This document shows positions 17,743 to 26,671 of a stretch of DNA of 64,000 bases, one piece after another. Each line of letters opens with the position of its first letter. Position 1 is the stretch's first letter. Both the position numbers and the translations under genes were made by a program. Source of the stretch: Candidatus Gastranaerophilales bacterium (GTDB lineage: Bacteria; Cyanobacteriota; Vampirovibrionia; Gastranaerophilales; Gastranaerophilaceae); NCBI GenBank assembly GCA_905234865.1, contig CAJOJE010000001.1, positions 1 to 64,000 of the forward strand. The letters run 5' to 3'. Under the pieces are notes generated by a model. It made no database searches, was not told the origin of the DNA, and worked only from the letters and a program-made list of their open reading frames with translations.

Positions 17743-18690
17743 TTATTGGAGAATAAAGTCTTCCGTATATCTGATTGCTTTTCCCTTCTTGATTTCAGGC
17801 TGTTTAATTTCTTTGTTTAAAAGGAAATAATCAACGCACATTTTGGATTCGTTATATCCGAATGCCTTTCTTATTGAGGTTGAAGATGAAATTCTGGGGT
17901 TAATTTCAAGTAATTTAAACCCGGTCTTATTTTTTCTAAATTGAAAATTAACGGGACCAACGGGCTTTAAAATTTTTGCCAAATTCTGAGCTTCTTTTTT
18001 AATGTTGTCATCAAAAACAACTTCCGCAATTTCCGTAAAACCTTGTTTTGACAATTTTCTTTTCAGCAAAATCGACGCATTCATATTTGAATTTTTATCA
18101 AAAAACGCTCCAAAAGTGTATTCTTCATCATCATTTTCGATAAATTCCTGAACCATTAAGGTTTTGCCGATATCATTTTTATATTTTTCAAAAGTTTCAT
18201 TATCGAAAATTTTTACTACTCCTTTTGAGCCGAAACCTGTTCTCGGCTTTATTATAAACGGCGTTTTAAATTTGTTGAAATCAGGTTCAAGAGAAGTTTC
18301 AATCAGACAATTTACATTTCTTTTCTTTAGAAAATCGTAAAAATTCCATTTATCATAACAAAGATTAATAAGTTCAAAATTATTTAAAAGGACAATCGTA
18401 CCCGTTTTTTCCAGTAATTTTCCATTCTTATTCCAGCAATACATATCATCTTCAATTGCGGGAATAATCATATCTATCTTATTTTTTTCAATTGTGTCGA
18501 TAAGCCATGGTATATAATTTTCATCTTTTGTAAGCGGCGGATGCAACACAATATCCGAAAAACAATCGGCGGGGGAAGTTTCGTAAATCGTTGTTCCGAT
18601 TAATTTGCAATCACAATCTTTCAAACTTCTTAAAATGCCGTATCCTACAATGCCTGAGGCGCCGGATACGAGAATTGTTTTTTTATTCAT
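17743..18690 (-). CDS. ATP-grasp enzyme (CarB/PylC-like) of the glycan cluster
   Basis: 315 residues from ATG 18690, chosen because GAGG lies just upstream; the in-frame ATG at 18720 precedes this SD. The N-terminal pre-ATP-grasp Rossmann region is ILVSGASGIVGYGI; the ATP-grasp core has FIIKPRTGFGSKGV and LLEINPRISSS (Mg/ATP ligands E and N). Such proteins, similar to carbamoyl-phosphate synthase large subunit, ligate a carboxylate to an amine and often decorate sugars in O-antigen clusters. The start overlaps the upstream TPP-enzyme gene by 8 nt, so they are coupled. Last gene of the cluster. Confidence 0.8.
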   Translation of the reverse strand: MNKKTILVSGASGIVGYGILRSLKDCDCKLIGTTIYETSPADCFSDIVLHPPLTKDENYIPWLIDTIEKNKIDMIIPAIEDDMYCWNKNGKLLEKTGTIVLLNNFELINLCYDKWNFYDFLKKRNVNCLIETSLEPDFNKFKTPFIIKPRTGFGSKGVVKIFDNETFEKYKNDIGKTLMVQEFIENDDEEYTFGAFFDKNSNMNASILLKRKLSKQGFTEIAEVVFDDNIKKEAQNLAKILKPVGPVNFQFRKNKTGFKLLEINPRISSSTSIRKAFGYNESKMCVDYFLLNKEIKQPEIKKGKAIRYTEDFILQ

Positions 18691-20404
18691 CAAAAAATGC
18701 CTCTTTTTTAATTGTTTCAAATTCTTCTTCCGATAATATCGGATTTTGCAGCTCTATACAAGAACCGGGTTCGGGAGTATTCTCCATAATCGTAGGCAGG
18801 CAAACTTCGATAAAAACGGGATGTTTACTGCTTAAAAATTCTTTTACCTCTTTATATTTTTCAACTTTATCGATTTTTAAATAAGGAATGCCGTAGGCTT
18901 TTGATATTGCGCCAAAATCGGGAACGGAATATCCTTTAACCGATACAAAATCTTTTCCGTTAAATAATTTTTCCTGCGTTTTTCTTATCATTCCAAGACA
19001 TTTGTTATTTAAAACAATAATATTTACCGCTAAATTATCTCTTGCGATTGTTTGTAATTCTTGAATGTTCATCTGTATTCCGCCGTCGCCGTTAATTGAA
19101 AGAACGCAGGTATCTTCTTTTGCATAAGCGCAGCCGATTGCGGCAGGAAGCGAAAAACCCATGGAGCCGTATCCTGAGGAATTGAACAATCTTCTTTTTT
19201 TATCGAGTTTTAGAGCTTGTGCCGTACTCATTTGATTTTGTCCGACATCGGCGCAAATTATCGCATTATCCGGTAGATAATCGGAAATTTGGCTTAAAAA
19301 GTTCAGCGCTCCGACGGAATTTTTATCTTTATCGAGCGACGGGTATCTTTTTTTCCATTTTGATATCGTATTAATCCAATTAGAAAAATCCAAATCGGAT
19401 AAGTTATAATTTAATAATTCTTTGAGAAAAATCTCAACATCATTAAAGTAGCTTAAATTTTCATTGAGTTTTCTTTTTAATTCGGGTTTATCGATATCAA
19501 TTCTTGCAATAAATAAATCGTTGCTTAAAGTCGTTCTGTAACCGCCCAATTGTCTTTCATCAAGCCTTGAACCCAAAATTAAAAGAAAATCGCAATATTT
19601 AAGCGCAAGGTTAGAATATCTGTTTCCGTAATGTCCGATAAAGCCTGAAAAATTCGGATTATCGTGAGGCAGTATATCAAGTCCTTGAAGTGTTGCAACG
19701 GCAGGAATTTTGACTTTATCAAAAAATTCTTTCAATTTTTCTCTTGAATTTTTGCTCCCTGCACCGCCTCCAAGCAGTATTAACGGGCGTTTTGAATTTT
19801 TTAATTTTTCTATAATTAATTCGTAATCAATTTTATCGTATTTTGGAAGATTGGGTGCGGTAAATGATTTTAGAGAATTAACGTCAACATCTTCTCTCAT
19901 TATGTTGTACGGTATATCAATCAATACGGGCCCTTTTCTTCCTTCCTGTGTTATGTAAAAACACTTTTCAAGTTCATATTTTATATTGTTTTTATCCTCG
20001 ATTTTGACTGCGTATTTTGTAATATCCGATACCAAATTAACGGCATCAATTTCCTCAAAAGTGTTTTGTCTTATGGTTTTATCTTTTCTTGTTGCAAGGG
20101 AATGCGCACTTCCGAATATAAAAAGACAAGGGTGAGAATCAAAATAAGCGTTTGCAATTCCCGGTATTAAGTTGCAAAAACTGGGCGCACCCGACGCCGT
20201 TGCAACCCCCGTTTGATTTTTTAATTCCGCATAAGTATTTATTGCAAAGGATGATGCTTGTTCGTTGTAATTTAAAACAAAATTGTTTTTTTCATCTTCA
20301 CAAAAATCATCTAAAAAATCGGCATTATAACCGCCAATGTACCCAAAGACGGTGTTAATGTTTTTAGATTTTAAATATTCGACAACGTATCGTGAAATTT
20401 TCAT
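18683..20404 (-). CDS. Acetolactate-synthase-like TPP enzyme of surface-sugar synthesis
   Basis: 573 residues with the three domains of the IlvB family: catalytic Glu in NYNEQASSFAI (E48), a central Rossmann domain (LILLGGGAGSKNSREK) and the TPP motif NGDGG...LNNKCLGM in the C-terminal domain. Its sequence details and its place among glycan genes, with no ilvN/ilvC nearby, argue against branched-chain amino acid synthesis. YerE-like relatives add an acetyl unit from pyruvate to a keto-sugar to make branched sugars; that role fits here (inference). It follows the propeller gene by 9 nt and overlaps the ATP-grasp gene. Confidence 0.85.
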   Translation of the reverse strand: MKISRYVVEYLKSKNINTVFGYIGGYNADFLDDFCEDEKNNFVLNYNEQASSFAINTYAELKNQTGVATASGAPSFCNLIPGIANAYFDSHPCLFIFGSAHSLATRKDKTIRQNTFEEIDAVNLVSDITKYAVKIEDKNNIKYELEKCFYITQEGRKGPVLIDIPYNIMREDVDVNSLKSFTAPNLPKYDKIDYELIIEKLKNSKRPLILLGGGAGSKNSREKLKEFFDKVKIPAVATLQGLDILPHDNPNFSGFIGHYGNRYSNLALKYCDFLLILGSRLDERQLGGYRTTLSNDLFIARIDIDKPELKRKLNENLSYFNDVEIFLKELLNYNLSDLDFSNWINTISKWKKRYPSLDKDKNSVGALNFLSQISDYLPDNAIICADVGQNQMSTAQALKLDKKRRLFNSSGYGSMGFSLPAAIGCAYAKEDTCVLSINGDGGIQMNIQELQTIARDNLAVNIIVLNNKCLGMIRKTQEKLFNGKDFVSVKGYSVPDFGAISKAYGIPYLKIDKVEKYKEVKEFLSSKHPVFIEVCLPTIMENTPEPGSCIELQNPILSEEEFETIKKEAFFDE

Positions 20405-20413
20405 TCAAAACCC

Positions 20414-21361
20414 TTATACTATTTCAAGTTCGGCATATCCCATACCTTCCTTGCCGAAATAGTTGCCCGAATAGAACATTATGTATTTGCCGTCAATTTC
20501 TTTAATATGAGGATATTCAAGCATTACATCGTCAAAGCCGCTTTCAGATATGTCAATTCCTGCCTTTGAATCATCTCTTGTCCAGTTTTTCAAATCTTTT
20601 GAATAAGCATAACCTATTCTGTAACCTTTTTCTTTTTCTTCTCTGAAATTAAGTCCATGCCTGTAACAGAAGAATACATGGTATGTATCATTAATTTTTA
20701 TCATGGCGGGCGTTGTCTGACACTCATTTTCCACTTTTTCGGGAATAATGGGAATACCGTTTCTATCCCAGTTTATACCGTCTTTAGAATGCGCATATAC
20801 GATTTTATACTGTGATTCGAGCTTATTTTCGCCTTTTAACCATCTGATTCCCGTATGATAGAACATATGCCAATCGTCATCGGCAAATTTATAAACAACG
20901 GGGGTTGAATTTAAGTAGGGTTCGTTAATCGTAGGTCCTAAAAGCGGCCCTTTACCCACCTTTTCAAATCTTTCACCGTCTTTACTTTTGGCAAGACCAA
21001 TCTCCCAATCGTACGGGGTTGAATAGTGTCTTGTCCAGCCTACATAATAGAGTAAATATTCTCCGTTATGAGGAACAACGCTGATAGGCATTGAGCCGAA
21101 CTCGTCAAATTCCCCTATTCCCCCTAACTCCATTAAGGGCTTATCCGAAATTCTTAAAATTTTATGCAAATCTTTTCTGTCAAGATCGACAAAACCGCCG
21201 TATGCTCTTACCATGTCGTTTTGGTATTTTTCCCTTGTAGCAAAATAAAGTCTTATAAAATCGCCGAAATCAACGGGAAACGGACATTGAGTATGACTGT
21301 ACATCCAAGGATAGTTGTTATCTGCTTTAAAAATTAAACCTTTTTTGTTCCATTTAAACAT
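20414..21361 (-). CDS. Five-bladed beta-propeller protein (GH43/GH130-like) of glycan cluster
   Basis: 315 residues with repeating propeller blades: WDRNGIPII, YRIGYAYSKDLKNW, IKEIDGKYIMFYSG and LAKSKDGERF. The Asp/Glu-rich blades resemble glycoside hydrolase families 43, 68 and 130. Homologues are common in O-antigen and capsule clusters, where their exact reaction is often unknown. No signal peptide, so it is cytoplasmic. It lies 10 nt downstream of the WbqC-like gene in the same operon. Confidence 0.75.
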   Translation of the reverse strand: MFKWNKKGLIFKADNNYPWMYSHTQCPFPVDFGDFIRLYFATREKYQNDMVRAYGGFVDLDRKDLHKILRISDKPLMELGGIGEFDEFGSMPISVVPHNGEYLLYYVGWTRHYSTPYDWEIGLAKSKDGERFEKVGKGPLLGPTINEPYLNSTPVVYKFADDDWHMFYHTGIRWLKGENKLESQYKIVYAHSKDGINWDRNGIPIIPEKVENECQTTPAMIKINDTYHVFFCYRHGLNFREEKEKGYRIGYAYSKDLKNWTRDDSKAGIDISESGFDDVMLEYPHIKEIDGKYIMFYSGNYFGKEGMGYAELEIV

Positions 21362-21371
21362 ATTTTTATTC

Positions 21372-22070
21372 CTATATTAATTCGTAATTATCTAGCAATT
21401 TTTTAACATCTTCTTTTGAATTAAACATTAAAACATCAATAACGGAAAGATTCGGTACAAAATCATTCTTGAACTGTTTATATTCATAAGGAAGTGTTTT
21501 TATAAATTTTAATTCTATATTTTGACCGTTAAAATCTTTTTTGTCATACAATTCGACTCCGCCTATCGCATTAATGTATACGCTTGAGTTTAGCACTTTG
21601 TTTATTTCAATAATTCTTTCTTGTGATTTTAATTCGTGGTTTTTATTCAATTTTGACGATATAAGAATTTCCGTTTTAATGTTTGAATATTCCGCAATTT
21701 TTTCAATTGAATTTTTAATATATTTTACTAAATCTTTTTCATCAAACAGAATAATATCTTTTAAAATCGGAAAGAAATCATTATAATAAGGTGCTTTTTT
21801 ATATGCAAGACTAAGCGTATTGATTAAATTTTCCTTATCCTTAATTTCAAAATTTAATTCGGTTTCATTTATTAATTTATTTTGTGAAGCTTTATGTATG
21901 GGAATAGAAAACATGTGAGCTTTCCCGTTTAAAAGAATGCTGTTTCTGTTTATAAATCCCCTCATTATGTAATTAGCGTCATCTAAAAGAACATATTTGT
22001 CTACCGCATTCATTAACTGCCAATAACCTAAATACGGCATAAAATACGGCTGCATTATACCGAGTTTCAT
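21372..22070 (-). CDS. WbqC-like protein
   Basis: 232 residues with the WbqC family start MKLGIMQPYFMPYLGYW, then VLLDDANYIMRGFINRN and a C-terminal VIDVLMFNSKE. WbqC-like proteins are found in O-antigen clusters and are proposed to help modify sugars with amino-acid-like groups; the mechanism is not settled. The start overlaps the end of the upstream glycosyltransferase gene by 4 nt (22067-22070). Confidence 0.85.
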   Translation of the reverse strand: MKLGIMQPYFMPYLGYWQLMNAVDKYVLLDDANYIMRGFINRNSILLNGKAHMFSIPIHKASQNKLINETELNFEIKDKENLINTLSLAYKKAPYYNDFFPILKDIILFDEKDLVKYIKNSIEKIAEYSNIKTEILISSKLNKNHELKSQERIIEINKVLNSSVYINAIGGVELYDKKDFNGQNIELKFIKTLPYEYKQFKNDFVPNLSVIDVLMFNSKEDVKKLLDNYELI

Positions 22071-22951
22071 TTTTTCTTCCTCTTTGCTTTGTACGGGTCA
22101 ATTGAATCCCAACCGAAATCAGGCACGAATTTTACGATATACCAAAGATACCAGGCTAATTTCGTGCCGATAAAAAAGCTGAAAAAAGTTACCATTTGTC
22201 TGTCTTTTTTAATTAAAAGATTTCTCCAGCATTTTTCGTTTTCAAAATTTGTATATTGGCACAATCTAAAGGGTGACAGGCGATATTGTCTGTTTTGAAT
22301 TCTTGAACTTAATGATGTCCAAACGCCTAAATTATTGTAGTTATATACGGACATTGCTTTATTAATGTAGTAAGTTAAGCCTTTTGATTGAAAATAATAA
22401 TAAATTAAAGCGTCACCCTGTAAACCGTATTTCCACATACCCTTTATGGTTCGATGTATTCTGCCTGTCGGATGAACGTATGGAATTTCAAAGGGTCGGT
22501 AAATTCCCTCTTTAAATTTTTCATCAACAATTAATTGCTCTGTTCCGTCCGCATTTTTTCTGATTGTATTATGAGCCGAAGTATAACATTCCGGGTGTTC
22601 TTCCAGTTTTTCGATTAAAACTTGAAGATTATTTTCGCTCGAATAATAATCGTCCCCTTCGATATAGCACCAGTATTTTGTTGAAATTCTTCCGTATGCC
22701 TGACATACATGGTGAGTTTCGGGAGGATTGTTGATGGTATTTTCTTTTTGAATAAACAGTTTTATTCTGTCGGGATATTTTTCACCGTATTCCCTGCATA
22801 TATCCGATGTTCCGTCCGTTGAAGCATCGTCTGTTATATGAATTTCGTATTTATAGTTTGTTTTTTGATTTAAAATACTCTCGATACATTTTGCTATCGT
22901 ATTTTTATGATTATATGTAATTAAAATTATCGTTAAAATTGATTCTTCCAT
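22067..22951 (-). CDS. GT2-family glycosyltransferase
   Basis: 294 residues, GT-A fold. ILITYNHKNTIAKCIESIL opens the nucleotide-binding domain; DDASTDGTSD follows; WCYIEGDDYY gives the DXD-type metal site near residue 98. The C-terminal helical part is basic, ending in KAKRKKK, and probably sits on the membrane. It transfers a sugar from an NDP-sugar onto a growing surface glycan. Between the small protein at 22971 and the WbqC-like gene. Confidence 0.9.
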   Translation of the reverse strand: MEESILTIILITYNHKNTIAKCIESILNQKTNYKYEIHITDDASTDGTSDICREYGEKYPDRIKLFIQKENTINNPPETHHVCQAYGRISTKYWCYIEGDDYYSSENNLQVLIEKLEEHPECYTSAHNTIRKNADGTEQLIVDEKFKEGIYRPFEIPYVHPTGRIHRTIKGMWKYGLQGDALIYYYFQSKGLTYYINKAMSVYNYNNLGVWTSLSSRIQNRQYRLSPFRLCQYTNFENEKCWRNLLIKKDRQMVTFFSFFIGTKLAWYLWYIVKFVPDFGWDSIDPYKAKRKKK

Positions 22952-22970
22952 TATTCTGCCGTTTCTGTAT

Positions 22971-23189
22971 TCAATCTCTTACAATAACCAGCTTCCGTTC
23001 CAAGTTATTCCCTTTTGTTACTCTTGCAGGATTTTCTGCAATGCAACGGTGAGGCTTTACGGTTTTATTTTCTTGATTTTCCGTATCAATGTTGACGTTT
23101 ATAATATTAACATCGCTAAAGCGCATTAACTTTTTTTGGTGTTTTTTTCTAATCTTATCAATAAAATTCTGAAGAGATTTATTTTGCAT
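22971..23189 (-). CDS. Small basic protein, possibly a fragment
   Basis: 72 residues from ATG 23189, overlapping the aminotransferase stop by 11 nt; GAGG upstream is a plausible SD. The last part (CIAENPARVTKGN) faintly resembles the GNPARV ending of hexapeptide sugar acetyltransferases, which often neighbour DegT aminotransferases. It could therefore be the tail of a lost acetyltransferase or an unrelated small gene. No family is assigned. Confidence 0.4.
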   Translation of the reverse strand: MQNKSLQNFIDKIRKKHQKKLMRFSDVNIINVNIDTENQENKTVKPHRCIAENPARVTKGNNLERKLVIVRD

Positions 23190-24297
23190 TCTGAACAACC
23201 TCTACAATTTCGTTTATGGTATTATCTTCCAAACTGCCGTAATACGGAAGGCATAAAACCCTGTTTTTAATATCGTTTACGGTAGATAAATCCGCCAGTT
23301 TCGTGCTTAATTCGTGTTTATAACATTCATAATCGGAACATGCCGGATAAAAATATTTTCTTGTAATTATATTATGTTCCTTGAAGATTAAATGGAGTTC
23401 GTCCCTTGAAACTTTATAATCATCTTCAATGACTATCGGGTAATATTGGTAAGAATTAGTTGTGTTAACGGGCATTTTAGGTATTCTGACACCTTTTATC
23501 GATGATAAATTTTTATCATAGAATTCCTTAATTATCTTTCTTTTTTCTTGTTCTTTTTTATAAATTTCAAGATTTAAAAGCCCGACAGATGCCTGAAGTT
23601 CGTTCATTTTGCCGTTAATTCCCACTTCCTCTACAAGTTCTTCGTTTCTTATGCCGAAATTTCTTAAATTATAGATTTTTCTTACCAATTCGGGGTTATT
23701 ATACGTTAACGCTCCGCCTTCAATTGTGTTATAAAGCTTTGTGGCATGGAAAGAAAACATTGTAATATCGCCAAAATTTCCTATGCCTATCCCGTTAATT
23801 TCTGTTGAAAAGGCATGAGCCGCATCATATATGACTTTTAAATTATGTTTTTTCGCAATTTTGTCTATTTCATCTACTTTACAAGGAAACCCGTAAACAT
23901 GAACTCCTAAAATTGCCGACGTATTTGGCGTTATAAGAGCTTCAATTTTATTCGGGTCTATTGTCATTGTATTTGGTTCAATATCACAAAATACGGGCTT
24001 TAAGCCGTTCCATTGAATGCAATGGGGAGTTGCCGCAAAAGTAAAAGGAGTTGTGATAACTTCCGATTTATAGGGAAGTTTCATAGCTTTGATTGCAACC
24101 AAAAGAGCAATCGTACCGTTATTGAACAAAGAGAGATTTTGTACTTTAAGTGTTTCTTTTAGTCTGTGCTCAAGCTCGTCATGTTTTGGACCCATATTTG
24201 TGAGTTGTTTTGAAGTCCAAATTTCTTCAAGTTGACTTTCCATATCCTTTAATTCAGGCAAAAGAGGTCTTGTTACAAATATTTTTTTCTCGCTCAT
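23179..24297 (-). CDS. DegT/DnrJ/EryC1/StrS sugar aminotransferase
   Basis: 372 residues, PLP-dependent. Substrate loop NNGTIALLVAIKAM, PLP-binding VIYDAAHAFST and Schiff-base Lys in SFHATKLYNTIEGG. It transfers an amino group from glutamate to a keto-sugar nucleotide, giving an amino-deoxy sugar for the cluster below. A second family member lies at 39874-40995. It appears to head the glycan cluster: a gap of 89 nt with an 18-bp palindrome separates it from the phospholipid genes upstream. Confidence 0.93.
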   Translation of the reverse strand: MSEKKIFVTRPLLPELKDMESQLEEIWTSKQLTNMGPKHDELEHRLKETLKVQNLSLFNNGTIALLVAIKAMKLPYKSEVITTPFTFAATPHCIQWNGLKPVFCDIEPNTMTIDPNKIEALITPNTSAILGVHVYGFPCKVDEIDKIAKKHNLKVIYDAAHAFSTEINGIGIGNFGDITMFSFHATKLYNTIEGGALTYNNPELVRKIYNLRNFGIRNEELVEEVGINGKMNELQASVGLLNLEIYKKEQEKRKIIKEFYDKNLSSIKGVRIPKMPVNTTNSYQYYPIVIEDDYKVSRDELHLIFKEHNIITRKYFYPACSDYECYKHELSTKLADLSTVNDIKNRVLCLPYYGSLEDNTINEIVEVVQNAK

Positions 24298-24331
24298 ATA
24301 CCTTTTACTCCGTTATATCTATTAAGAGTAG

Positions 24332-24349
24332 CATAAAAATATTTTTATG
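24332..24349. promoter_or_regulatory. 18-bp palindrome upstream of the glycan cluster
   Basis: CATAAAAAT/ATTTTTATG is a perfect palindrome in the only sizeable gap (24298-24386) between the phospholipid and glycan genes. It could be an operator or part of the cluster promoter; a terminator is less likely as there is no GC core. Confidence 0.4.
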
Positions 24350-24386
24350 AATATAAATAAAGTCCGTATTAAGTTATCGAAATATT

Positions 24387-25043
24387 TTAACCGTTTTTCT
24401 CCATAAGGCATTTTGCAATGTAATCAACTCGTCTTTTTACGGTAATAGCGCTTCCTATCGTCACAATTATAAGAAAGGCGGGGCTTATAAACGTATGAAG
24501 CCCTTTTAAAAGAAATTCAAAAATACATATAAAAGACCCAAAGGTTAATAATGCCATTCTGTGTTGTTTTGCCATAGGCCCTAAAAATTTTTGTTCAACA
24601 CCGATAGCACCGCCTAAAACTCTTGTGTATGCGGTAAACATTGCAAATAAAGCGCCAAGCAGCCCAAAGACCAATGACAACGTTGTTTCGCCCATAACCC
24701 CGAAACCGATTATAATAAAACTGTCTGATAATCTATCCGGAAATTCATTATAAATATCACCGACGGGGGATTTTTTCCCGCCTTCAATCGCAACCATACC
24801 GTCCATTAAATTACATAAAAGCCTTAATTGTATAAAAATAATTCCAAATATTGCCAAAATAGGGTAAAATTTTTCATTTAAAATCGGATACAGGCAGAAA
24901 TCAAAAAAAGCCAAAATTGAAAAAATAACGCTTAAAACAGAAATTGCATTCGGAGTTAAGTTTGTTTTTTCGCATAAAAATTTTGCAAGTTCTCTTGCCC
25001 ATTTTGTATCTCTTGTTTTAATTTCTCGTCTTACGTTTTCCAT
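24387..25043 (-). CDS. CDP-alcohol phosphatidyltransferase family protein
   Basis: 218 residues, about six membrane helices. The CDP-OH-PT motif reads DGMVAIEGG...GDIYNEFPDRLSD. The second helix pair has the G..D...D spacing, but Ile replaces Arg in DGxxAR, a variant of the branch with MVAxEGGKK. It transfers an alcohol phosphate using CDP-diacylglycerol or a related donor; the exact lipid is unknown. The genes upstream supply phosphatidate and CDP-diacylglycerol, which fits a complete phospholipid route. 10 nt downstream of plsC. Confidence 0.88.
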   Translation of the reverse strand: MENVRREIKTRDTKWARELAKFLCEKTNLTPNAISVLSVIFSILAFFDFCLYPILNEKFYPILAIFGIIFIQLRLLCNLMDGMVAIEGGKKSPVGDIYNEFPDRLSDSFIIIGFGVMGETTLSLVFGLLGALFAMFTAYTRVLGGAIGVEQKFLGPMAKQHRMALLTFGSFICIFEFLLKGLHTFISPAFLIIVTIGSAITVKRRVDYIAKCLMEKNG

Positions 25044-25053
25044 ATATTCTCCT

Positions 25054-25713
25054 TTATAGTTCTTCTCTTTTTTTGTGCTCTTCTTTTAGAGTTTGAACTT
25101 TGTCTTCGATTAATTTTGTAAAAATCTTTGTCGGACTGCCGTCGTAATAAACGGGTTCTGATACATAAACGTCCGCAATAAAAGGAACCCAGAAAAATGC
25201 ACCTTTCGGCAGAATTCTGTCGGGACCGTTTATGTATACGGGAATAACGGGAACCTCGGGATTCATTTGCGCAATGTGAGAAACTCCCGTTTTAAAGGCT
25301 TTAATTGTATCATCATTTCCCCTTGTTCCTTCGGGGTAAATTATAATTGTTTCTTTGTTTTTTAATGCTTCGTTTATTTCTTTAAACAACTCTTCTTTTG
25401 GTGTTTTTCCGATTTTTCTTTTTAGAGGTATTAACCCTAAAAACGTTTTAAAAAAGAATGTTTTTAATTTTGTATTGCAAAAATAATCCGCTGCCGCAAC
25501 GGGATGAATTTTTAATATATCGCTTGTTGCAAAAAGACTCATTAATAAAAGCGTATCAACGTGGCTGTTGTGGTTTGCAACAATAATCGAAGCGCTTTTT
25601 TTAATTTTGGGTAAATTATTCGCACCCGATACATTTACTCCTAAAACAAGGTAAATATAAGGCTTTACGATAAAAAGAAAAAATAAATATCTTAAAATTT
25701 TCTTATAATCCAT
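25054..25713 (-). CDS. plsC: 1-acyl-sn-glycerol-3-phosphate acyltransferase (PlsC)
   Basis: 219 residues with one N-terminal membrane segment. Acyltransferase motif I is NHNSHVDTLLL (HxxxxD) and motif III is YPEGTRG. It acylates lysophosphatidate to phosphatidate at the inner membrane. It is packed between cdsA (1 nt) and the CDP-alcohol phosphatidyltransferase (10 nt), so the operon makes phosphatidate, activates it and adds a head group. Confidence 0.92.
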   Translation of the reverse strand: MDYKKILRYLFFLFIVKPYIYLVLGVNVSGANNLPKIKKSASIIVANHNSHVDTLLLMSLFATSDILKIHPVAAADYFCNTKLKTFFFKTFLGLIPLKRKIGKTPKEELFKEINEALKNKETIIIYPEGTRGNDDTIKAFKTGVSHIAQMNPEVPVIPVYINGPDRILPKGAFFWVPFIADVYVSEPVYYDGSPTKIFTKLIEDKVQTLKEEHKKREEL

Positions 25714-25714
25714 A

Positions 25715-26662
25715 TTATATTCCCCTTGTAAAAATTAAAGTATGAGTGTAGGCGTAAAAGTGGAAGAATAAAGGAGCCGTAAATAATAAGCTGTCCAACC
25801 TGTCTAAAATTCCGCCATGCCCCGGGATTAGAGTGCTTGTATCTTTAATTCCAAAATCCCTTTTAATGGCTGAAACCGTTACATCTCCGAAGAAACCGAA
25901 TGCAGCTAATATTATTCCGAGGAATGTTAATTGTCCGATTGATAAATCGGTCACATAGTTTCCCATAAGAACGGATAATATCGTTGTTCCGATAACACCT
26001 CCGATAAAGCCTTCCCAAGTTTTATTCGGGCTTATGCTCGGAATGATTTTATGTTTTCCGAGTATTTTTCCCGTAAACATTTGTATGAAATCGTTTGCAA
26101 CCGTTAAAACGAGTATGTAATATAATAATCCCAATGCTCCCGCTTTCGGGTTGTTTTCATTCGGTATAACATAGATTAATCCTAAATAGCAAAGAGCATA
26201 TACTGTTGACATAAGTCCGTATTGCATAACGGCAAGATTTTTCAAAAATCCCTTGGTGTTGCCCGATAACACCATTCTTGTCGAAATCCAAATAAACATA
26301 TAAAGAGGAATAAAAATATAAAAAAGATTAATCCATTTTATATATACGATATAAAGACTGACGGGAATTGATAAATATGCCCAAAGGTAAATGTTCCTGT
26401 CTGTTCGCCTGACGGGAATAATAGAAAAAAATTCTTTTAAACAAAGATAGCTTATAAGTCCGATAAAACAAAAAGCGGTTATTTTATTAAAAAGAAAAGC
26501 CACAGTAAAAAATAAAGTTATTCCCAAAAAAGATTTCAGCCTTATGCACATATTTTCAATATCTTTTTTAAAGACCTTTTGTATAAACTTTGTGATTCCA
26601 AACAACAGAAATATTGCGACATAAAGTAAAATAAGCGCATTTTTTAAATTATCCGTTATCAT
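25715..26662 (-). CDS. cdsA: Phosphatidate cytidylyltransferase (CdsA)
   Basis: 315 residues, about eight membrane helices. The C-terminal signature is complete: ISPNKTWEG, FGDVTVSAIKRDFGIKD and PGHGGILDRLDS. It makes CDP-diacylglycerol from phosphatidate and CTP. 9 nt downstream of the LplT-Aas fusion gene and 1 nt from plsC. Confidence 0.95.
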   Translation of the reverse strand: MITDNLKNALILLYVAIFLLFGITKFIQKVFKKDIENMCIRLKSFLGITLFFTVAFLFNKITAFCFIGLISYLCLKEFFSIIPVRRTDRNIYLWAYLSIPVSLYIVYIKWINLFYIFIPLYMFIWISTRMVLSGNTKGFLKNLAVMQYGLMSTVYALCYLGLIYVIPNENNPKAGALGLLYYILVLTVANDFIQMFTGKILGKHKIIPSISPNKTWEGFIGGVIGTTILSVLMGNYVTDLSIGQLTFLGIILAAFGFFGDVTVSAIKRDFGIKDTSTLIPGHGGILDRLDSLLFTAPLFFHFYAYTHTLIFTRGI

Positions 26663-26671
26663 TTTTAACTC

